Part shown: one piece after another, positions 57,400-64,000 of the stretch
Numbering within the stretch: the stretch's first letter is position 1
Layout of the letters: every line of letters begins with the position of its first letter
Source: Eonycteris spelaea
Taxonomy: Eukaryota > Chordata > Mammalia > Chiroptera > Pteropodidae
Length of the DNA: 64,000 nt
Reading direction: 5' to 3'
Assembly: GCA_003508835.1 (NCBI GenBank)
Contig: PUFA01000066.1
Span: 1,674,001-1,738,000 of the forward strand
The notes under the pieces: model-generated
What the model saw: the letters and a program-made list of their open reading frames with translations, nothing else
The model's database searches: none
What the model was told of the DNA's origin: nothing
Made by a program: the position numbers and the translations under genes

Positions 57400-57610
57400 A
57401 CATATAGATTTGGAAAACAGACAGGCTGAGTTTGAATCCTGCCTAGCAGGAGACCTGGCGTAAGTCATTCCCCTTCCTTGGTCAGAGTTTCCTTATCTGT
57501 AAAGTGGGAATGATATGAGTACCTACCTTGTGGAGGGGCTGGGTGGATTAGAGAAGTAATGACACTCCTAGAACCGATCATGAGTCCAGGAAAATGTTCA
57601 TTAAACAAAT
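57400..57610 (+). repeat. MIR SINE
   Basis: 'caggctgagtttgaatcctg', 'gacctggcgtaagtcattcc', 'gtttccttatctgtaaagtg', 'ggaatgatatgagtacctac'. Confidence 0.88.
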
Positions 57611-57629
57611 AAAAAGTTTGCAGGACAGA

Positions 57630-57795
57630 TTCCCTCCCTAAGTTGACTTCAGCCCATGAGCACCATTTTTAAGCATCTGCCCTTGTCCAACCTCCTTACT
57701 CTACAGATGGGGGGGGCACGTTTGGGGCCCAGCAAGGGGAGGGAACCTGCTCCGGCATGCATGCAGCTCGTTAGCCCTACAGCTGGGTCTAGGAC
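57630..57795 (-). repeat. MIR SINE, reversed
   Basis: 'cttactctacagatgggggg', 'gggcccagcaaggggaggga', 'gctcgttagccctacagctg', 'ggtctaggactggaatttcc'. It faces the preceding copy with about 20 bp between. Confidence 0.7.
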
Positions 57796-57829
57796 TGGAA
57801 TTTCCTTCGATGCCTTTTATCAATTAAAT

Positions 57830-58220
57830 CGTGTGCCCTGCAAGCCAAGCAGCTCATTTCCGTCGAAGGCCGAGGGGTGGACGCTCCCTCAGACTGTGGA
57901 CACTTCTCTAATTGCCAGGTCTGCCCCAGATTCATCGTGATCATTAGCAGAACCCCCCGTGCTCCGGCTGAGAGAGGGGAGGGAGGCCCAGACATATCAT
58001 TGCTCATCTAAATTTTTAATAATGCTCCAATCTTCAGATCATCGGGGTAATCAAACCCAAACGAGCCTGATACTCAGAGCCACAGAATAACAAGGGGGGT
58101 GAAAGGGATAATGTTTCTTTAATGAAAGTTTCATCAATGCAGATTTCTCATTGAATATTAAGGGTCTTGGCTCGAAGCCAGCATCAGAGCGGATTGCTGT
58201 GACATTGACCTTTGTTCCTC
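57830..58220. other. candidate conserved non-coding block
   Basis: Repeat-free 390 bp with CpGs and AT cores ('ttcatcgtgatcattagcag', 'catctaaatttttaataatg') and a TGACCTTTG word at 58206-58214 (reverse complement CAAAGGTCA, a nuclear-receptor-type half-site). Inferred only. Confidence 0.35.
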
Positions 58221-58504
58221 AGAGGGAGACACAAGTGCGGAGTCTGGCTGGCTTCACCTGCTTGGGGCAACATAGGTGGTCGCCCTTGCATCTCACAGGA
58301 AGGAAGATCTTGAGCTGAGGGAATGGTGGGGGGGGGCGGTGGGCAAGTGGGCTCAGGCCCCCCAGTCCTTTCCACATTGCTCTCCACACTCCGTGTCTCA
58401 GCACCTCCCTTGCTGCTCTGCATCTCAGCCTCTCCCTTCCCCGCCGGTCCTGCTGCGGCCTCCCACGCCCGACTCCAGAGCACCTCCTTCTTCCGCTGCT
58501 CAGG
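58221..58504. other. GC-rich unassigned sequence
   Basis: G8-type run near 58327. Overlapping open frames on both strands without coding signs. Confidence 0.35.
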
Positions 58505-58690
58505 CCTAACCCTTGGAGTCAGCCTTGATTTGCTTTCCTCTTACTTTCTCTATTCCATCCATCAACCTGATCATCACAGATAAATCCCAAAGCTGGCACT
58601 GGCGACTTGATATTTCACCCTCCTGCCCCATCCTATCGTGGCCTCCTCACAGGTCCAGATGCTTGTGGCCTGGGACCCACAGTCAGCCTG
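58505..58690 (+). mobile_element. L2 LINE coding fragment
   Basis: 'aacccttggagtcagccttg', 'atttgctttcctcttacttt' and 'cattccatccatcaacctga'-like text lie upstream of the part seen in the other L2 copies. Confidence 0.6.
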
Positions 58691-59603
58691 TGTGTGAGAA
58701 TCTCAGGCCTCCTTGCTATGGGGATAAATGTTCATTTTCTCTGGCACAAATAATTAATTAATTAAAACAAAACACATGCTCTATGGATCTTCTTTATCGT
58801 CACACGCGTTCAATCACACAAAGCAGTGAGCTGTCAGTATTCACGTCAAGCAAAGTTCCAGCTTCAGCGAAGTCATTTACCTTCTCTTTTCTAAGACCTT
58901 GACCAATGATATCTTTCCCTTGTAGGAAGGTTGCAATCCTGGTTCTCACTTTGCCTCCTGACTACCCTGGATGGAAGGATATAAATGCTTGAAGGCCTTT
59001 TCTTCCTCTCTGATGTACACCTAACAATATGTATTCTCAAGGTCCATTTTATTTCTTTCAGAAAAAAAAGAAAGTGTATAATATAAGAGTAGACTTATTA
59101 GAGGTTATTGAGAAAGGAGACAGGAATTATTTTTTTTAAAAAAACATTTTTGTTTCATGGCAGCAAACATGAGGCGAATAAGAAAGGGCATGAGCATAAC
59201 TCTAAAACAGAAGGAAAGTTGCTTTTTGAAAGAAATATGTAAACAGTAAGAGAATACATAATAGAATGTGTTTATGGATTCTTGCCAAAACGAAAATAAT
59301 TTTTAAGGAAATATTTGAAGTGTTGTTTTAAACCTTGAATGTATCATGTTCTAAAGTCTTTAGTAGACATGGGACCATCAAGAAATTAAAGCCAATATTT
59401 TGGAAGAAATAAAAATGCTAGATTGGAAGACATTTTTGATCTCATAATGGATGAGAAGAAAGCATTTGGACTATAAAAAGGAAGTCTGGACAAAAATAAT
59501 AGTCATCTTGAAGTTTCAAAAAAATTACTCTAAGATTTTAATTTTAATTTTAATTTTATGTATTTTTCTATGCACATTGTATTTCTTTTTCTTTGTCTTG
59601 TAG
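58691..59603. other. AT-rich sequence, no clear feature
   Basis: (TTTTAA)n-like words at 59535-59560, just before the candidate exon. Otherwise unassigned. Confidence 0.35.
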
Positions 59604-59764
59604 GAAAAGATAAAGAGGCAATGAATCTCAGGCTTCCTTCAGCAGGTGACACCTCATACTCACAGGAAGTCACTAATGGATTTTCACAGCATCAAGGACT
59701 CACCATGTCCCAAACCAAGTCCTCTGAAGTGAGAGAACCTCAATCAGCCCCAATTAAAATGTAA
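59604..59764 (+). other. candidate terminal coding exon
   Basis: A strong acceptor precedes it: a long pyrimidine tract 'tttctttttctttgtcttgtag', AG at 59602-59603. The frame then stays open to TAA at 59762-59764. Two leading bases complete a codon, which fits the one trailing base of the candidate exon at 42453-42517. The peptide is polar (contains KDKEAMNLRLPSAGDTSYS and ends PQSAPIKM) and unrecognised. An internal donor-like GTGAGA lies at 59729. A chance open frame or an old repeat are real alternatives. Confidence 0.3.
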
Positions 59765-59889
59765 CATTTTGTCCTGACCGGGGAGGATATTCTCTAGAGT
59801 CTTACAGTTGAAATCTCTAACCAGTAAGTTAACATCTATCAGCATATCTCAGATCTTTTCTAAGTTGATCTTTGTATTTAGCCAGACTA
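59765..59889. other. unassigned spacer
   Basis: No AATAAA seen close by that would support a 3' end for the candidate exon. Confidence 0.35.
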
Positions 59890-60290
59890 TACTGGTTACA
59901 ACTGACAGAATCTAAATAACAATGACTAAAAAAAAAAACTTGCAAAGCCGAAGGGTTATTAGGCAATGTCTCTAGAAAGTCCAAATGTAACAGCTTCCGG
60001 CATAGCTGGATCCAGGTGCTCAAATGGTGGTATCAGGAAGTGATCCTCTTCTACCTCTTGGCTCTGCCTAGCCCTCTGTGGTCTCATTCTCAGACAGGCC
60101 CTACTGTCCTGGCATCTCTTCACACCTTCAGCAGCCCAGGCGGAAAGAATGACTTTTCTCTCCAATAGTTTCAAGAGAAGTTCCAGAAATGAGTCTCACT
60201 GAATCACATGTTCATCCTGGATCCAATCTCTTTTGCCAGAGGCATGGCACACTCTGATGGCTCACGTTTATTGCTGTTGCCGTAAAAGAA
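59890..60290 (+). repeat. unnamed old repeat, family A copy 5
   Basis: 'catagctggatccaggtgct', 'caaatggtggtatcaggaag', 'cttggctctgcctagccctc', 'cagcagcccaggcggaaaga' in family A order. Confidence 0.55.
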
Positions 60291-60299
60291 CCTAGCCTT

Positions 60300-60500
60300 G
60301 AATTTTGAAGCAGCGCTTTGCTGTTGAGAAGAACTGTGCTGCAGGAAGGAGAGAGAGCTCACACGTTCCTGCGTAGCCTTTTATGACCCAGCCTTGGAGG
60401 TAACATAGCAAGATAAGCAGATAAGCCCACTGAGATTCAAGGAGAGGGGACATGGATCCGCTTCTCATGGGAGGAGTGTCCAAAAACGAGCAGCCATGTT
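60300..60500 (-). repeat. MaLR-like LTR remnant, reversed
   Basis: 'cagccttggaggtaacatag' and 'gattcaaggagaggggacat' plus 'gggaggagtgtccaaaaacg' resemble the far part of the LTR at 39185-39785. Confidence 0.45.
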
Positions 60501-61569
60501 TGAAAACCAACATACATGATGATCAGCTCAAAACACATCCTAAGACTGGCTTTTCTGTTTCCCATTTCACTCTTTCCAGTCCCCAGATCACTTCCCTCAG
60601 TAACCTTCCTGCCTACAAGCCCTTGTCTCCGGCTCTGCTTATGGGGGAACATGAGCAAAGACACTGTCCATAGCTTCAACCTCAAGCAACTTGGGGACCC
60701 TCCAGGCTTATCAGATGAGGTTTAGTTTATATATAAATGTTCTACATTGATCCTGCTTTAGGTAAAATGTGTGATTGTCTTTAGGAGGAAAGCAGAGTAA
60801 ATTTCCACATAAATGCATACTCTGCTTTCTATCACAAGACTATCTTCCAATTTATAAATCCCTCCCATTAGTGACTGCCTGCATTCCCTAAAACTTGCAT
60901 TATTTGGAAGAACTTTTTAATTATCTTTTAATTCTTTCTCCATTTCCTGATGTATCGGCATGTAAAAAAGAGAGGTGAAAAATTGCTCCCTGTTATTTAT
61001 TTGGCTTCATAATTCCTTCATCACAGTGAGGCAGCACCTGGTTTGACTCAAATTGCACCACATCTGAGTGGCCCCATTAAAAAGAAATCCCTTGGGGGTT
61101 CAAATTTGCTTTCTCTGTTGTTGATTCAGTTTATCCCCATCTACCTTGAACACATAAATTTCAGAACTGGACGTCAAACACAGCACTGGTTTATTTCAAA
61201 GTATTCACCATTTACTCAGGGCTATTCTCAGGCTCTGATCTTTCTCACTTTCCCAAAGGCACAACCTGCAATTTCCCAGCGCTAGAGAGCGGTTAGCATG
61301 CTTGCAATCTTTGCCTACTTAAAAGTCATTTCAAAGACACCCTCTGATGGACTTACTTCCTCTTATTTAGGGGGAGCTGTTTTAAAAATAAGTTTTGTCA
61401 TAAACTGATGATAGTGCTAGGTTCTCCCCTAGAACACAAACTCCCCCCTCTCCCCAAAGCTCAGCATGTGGACAGGTGAGGCCAAAGATACAGCGTCCCC
61501 ATGCTGGTTAGATTCTCACACAACCACCGAAGGGTGCTGTGGACTGAGAGGGTGCCACCTGTTCTGTAC
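60501..61569. other. single-copy sequence; possibly conserved part
   Basis: 60770-61050 is AT-rich and repeat-free ('aactttttaattatctttta', 'tttggcttcataattccttc') and may be conserved. The rest is unassigned. Confidence 0.35.
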
Positions 61570-61745
61570 ATCAGAAAACCCAAAGTCTACTCTGTGCCCA
61601 GAAACTCTTCTAAGTGCGTTATCAGGTATTAACCCATTTAACCCTTCCGACACCCTCTGAGGAAGATACTATTATTTTCTTAGTTCAAACACAAATTAAA
61701 CTGGCTGGTAGGTGGCATCGCTGCACTTTGAACCCAGAGCGCTGA
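61570..61745 (-). repeat. MIR SINE, reversed
   Basis: 'tctactctgtgcccagaaac', 'gtattaacccatttaaccct', 'gaggaagatactattatttt', 'gctggtaggtggcatcgctg', 'ctttgaacccagagcgctg'. Confidence 0.85.
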
Positions 61746-61794
61746 CCAACAATGACCCGTCGTCACTTGTGTGGGCACGTTGAAAGGGGCTCTG

Positions 61795-61912
61795 TTAGGA
61801 TGACCAGACTTAGCAAATAAAAGGACAAGATGCCTACTCAGTTAAACAATGCATAATCTTCATACAAATTTGTCCCAAATATCGCATGGTCTGCATTTTA
61901 TCTAGCAACCTT
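61795..61912 (+). mobile_element. half of a palindromic (foldback) repeat, probable DNA transposon
   Basis: 'ccagacttagcaaataaaag', 'gacaagatgcctactcagtt', 'aaacaatgcataatcttcat', 'ttgtcccaaatatcgcatgg' match one arm of a known kind of palindromic mammalian repeat whose mirrored arm normally follows. Here the second arm is reduced to about 30 bp. Confidence 0.4.
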
Positions 61913-62399
61913 AGATTCTCTCAGCAAGCAAGAAAGGAGGGGTGGTGGCCATTGGGACAGACACGTGACTGAGTCACCAGTGCTGATAACATGGACCAGA
62001 GAAGACCAAGGACAGAGAGTGAGCAGGGCCTGTGAGATTGACTTGGTCACCGTGAGATCCATAAAGACAGTGATGGAGAAAGACCAAGAGGATTCAAGGA
62101 ACTGCTTGGATCACGTAGCTATTTCTAGAAAGAAAACAATAACTAGCCTCTTGGTAAGGGGACATGGGTACAGAGTAAGGAGGGTGTTTTGAAAACTTCC
62201 TCAAAATTTTGCCTTATTCGTACCCCACTTATAGTGATTTGCTTAATTTGACTCATTTTTTACATAAATAAATGTATGTATACAGAAAATTTGATATCAC
62301 AACTCTAAAAGTAAAATCTACTATCCCTTGCAATAAATTGAAGGTAACTATAATGATAAATACATAGCTTTAAAAAATATCTATCCAAATAACGCCTAA
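61913..62399. other. unassigned sequence
   Basis: Nothing recognised. 62220-62390 is AT-rich. Confidence 0.35.
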
Positions 62400-62815
62400 A
62401 GTGATCTCCGGCATCATGGTGGATATGTAATAACCATTAGGAAACATTGGTTGACCATATAACTTGCGTCGGCCCATGTGAGCAGACTTCATACAAAACA
62501 CACTGAGCAGAGGCTCTACACCTGCATGTCTTGTAATGGTCCCTGGTACTCCCTCCGTGCACATCCGAGCATGCCCCAGGCAGCTGCTCCTGCTCCAGCC
62601 AGAGTCCCAGAACAACATGAAGCTGAACTGAGACCATCATAGCCTGCAGCCAAGCTCAGCTGGTCTCTAAGCCGAGCCACAGATGACCAGACAAGGCCAG
62701 CCAAGATCAGCCAAACCATACTCAACACTACAGACCCTTGACTGTGAAAATGAATGCTGTTCTAAGCCACTGAATTTTGAGCTGGTATGTTACTATCATG
62801 GTAACAACCTACTAC
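62400..62815 (+). repeat. unnamed old LTR-like repeat
   Basis: 'tctaagccgagccacagatg', 'ccagccaagatcagccaaac' and the end 'taagccactgaattttgagc', 'gtatgttactatcatggtaa' are typical of a widespread mammalian LTR-like repeat; exact family uncertain. Confidence 0.5.
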
Positions 62816-63189
62816 TACACTGTCCCACTGGGAACATGAGCCTTTCCTAGTCTGCCCTTCCTGGAGACTGGCTCTATTGAAGTCCCTCACACCATGGATA
62901 GAAGTAGTGGGTGGTGGGCACCTTGCAAGAAAGGTCTGCCTTTGCCATCGATGGGAGAAACCGCAGGTCTTCTCGGTTTTCTCAGTCCTTCTACCTCAGA
63001 GCAGGTCAACCAAGTTCACAGACCATCTCCAGGGACCTGTGCGACAGTGGATGACCTAGGACGAAAAAGAGAAAGAAGAAAGATGTTCTCTGGCTCACTT
63101 CCTCCCCATCATTCTGCTTTTTGTCCCCAAAATAAATGACTCATAAACATTTTCACTCTGATCATCTGAGACGAGAGGGAAGTGGGTGT
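62816..63189. other. single-copy sequence
   Basis: Nothing recognised. Confidence 0.35.
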
Positions 63190-63330
63190 AGAAGCGAACG
63201 TATCAGTTAGGCACCGTTCGGGGACCCGCTTCCTTTTCTGACAGAGCTATAATTAGCGCTGTGATTTCAAGTCAGCGAAACGCTAACAGGCGTCATCTGG
63301 TTATAAAAGAGATACCCAAAATAACATCAC
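63190..63330. other. candidate conserved non-coding block
   Basis: Dense CpG plus homeobox-type core: 'taggcaccgttcggggaccc', 'gctataattagcgctgtgat', 'cagcgaaacgctaacaggcg'. Inferred only. Confidence 0.35.
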
Positions 63331-63920
63331 AGGGAGTGGATCTTTTGATAAAATATTCTCAAAGAGTTTGAAGCTACATAACATTTTCTAGCCCCAAACT
63401 GGCAGCTTCCGCCTCCAGTTTCCAGAATTCCAGATTGAGATTCCAGAACTTTTTTTGATGCTGCAAAATGTGCGTGCTGCTTACCTCCCCCGTCCGACGG
63501 AATTGTCTCTTCTGCATTTTTCGGTTCGTTTTGAACCTGAGACGGATGACTTCTTTCGTGCTGCGTCACTGCCATGGGAATGGCCTGATTTTCAGCTCTC
63601 GGTAGGCAGAGGCATGGGGCCTGACACTAAGAGAAAAGCAACGCTCAGGTTTATAGCCCTTAAGAGACTGAAAACGAACCCTGCCGGCCAAAGGGATCTC
63701 CAGGGCTCCCTGAGAATGATTCTTCTCGCGTCACTTTTCCTGGTAACAGAGAGAGGGAGTCTTTCTGGCCGACTGTCAGAATCTCGACAAGTCAGGAAAC
63801 ATTTAGTAAGCGTCCTGGGAACATTTTAGGGGTTGTAAAAGAAACACAAGAAGAAATCGCTCTCTTTAGGGAACCCACAAGATTTAGACAAAGACAAGAT
63901 TTAAAAGACATACGAGAAGG
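63331..63920. other. single-copy sequence
   Basis: Plus-strand frame 63455-63829 (124 codons) has no recognised family or clear splice sites. Confidence 0.35.
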
Positions 63921-63974
63921 ATGTGTGTCTCTGTGCGAGTGTGTGTGTGCGCGTCTGTGTGTGTGTGTGTGTGT
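63921..63974 (+). repeat. (GT)n microsatellite
   Basis: Interrupted GT units (with TCT and GCGC breaks). The last stretch is pure GT. Confidence 0.95.
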
Positions 63975-64000
63975 TGTTACAGTGTCAGAGGAACATGCTA

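Noticed and set aside
63296..63310. TATA-like 'ggttataaaag' as a promoter
   Set aside because: A single TATA-like word without an initiator, CpG island or downstream exon is expected by chance.
1..64000. CRISPR arrays, bacterial operons, rRNA or tRNA genes
   Set aside because: The window is mammalian nuclear DNA. No spaced identical repeats or intact tRNA/rRNA genes were seen; only tRNA-derived MIR relics.

Overview
This window is nuclear DNA of a placental mammal, most likely intergenic or deep intronic. The evidence is the ancient mammalian repeats on both strands: MIR, L2, MaLR/MLT1-type LTRs and old L1. It also holds a decayed processed copy of the nucleolin gene, many simple repeats, and no long conserved open frame. 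I saw no Alu, B1/B2, or the tRNA-type SINEs I would expect in carnivores, ruminants, pigs or horses. It is therefore probably not primate or rodent, but I cannot name the species. All repeat and gene calls come from reading the bases by eye; no search was run.

Layout. 1-10 kb: MIR and L2 fragments, a minus-strand L1 tail (2.1-2.6 kb), single-copy DNA, and a 44-bp direct repeat around an L2 fragment (7.3-7.8 kb). 10.1-13.6 kb: an old plus-strand L1 in which the start of ORF2 is present twice. 13.6-25 kb: single-copy DNA with blocks that look like conserved non-coding sequence (15.8-16.7, 18.8-19.1, 24.0-24.8 kb), plus MaLR, MIR and L2 pieces. 25-32 kb: dense old repeats, including a well-preserved MLT1 LTR (29.6-30.1 kb). 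32-34 kb: single-copy DNA with two octamer motifs. 34-46 kb: LTR-like and other unnamed old repeats, MIR pairs and long microsatellites. 46.6-48.6 kb: the nucleolin retrocopy on the minus strand. 49-64 kb: more L1, L2, MLT1 and MIR, two likely conserved blocks, and a possible terminal exon at 59.6 kb.

No functional protein-coding gene could be established. The most gene-like signals are two plus-strand segments, 42,453-42,517 and 59,604-59,764. Each has a good splice acceptor and an open frame, and their phases are compatible; they could be exons of an unrecognised transcript or chance. Apart from the retrocopy and these candidates, the useful content is repeat history and possible regulatory DNA. 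I found nothing resembling a new genetic system.
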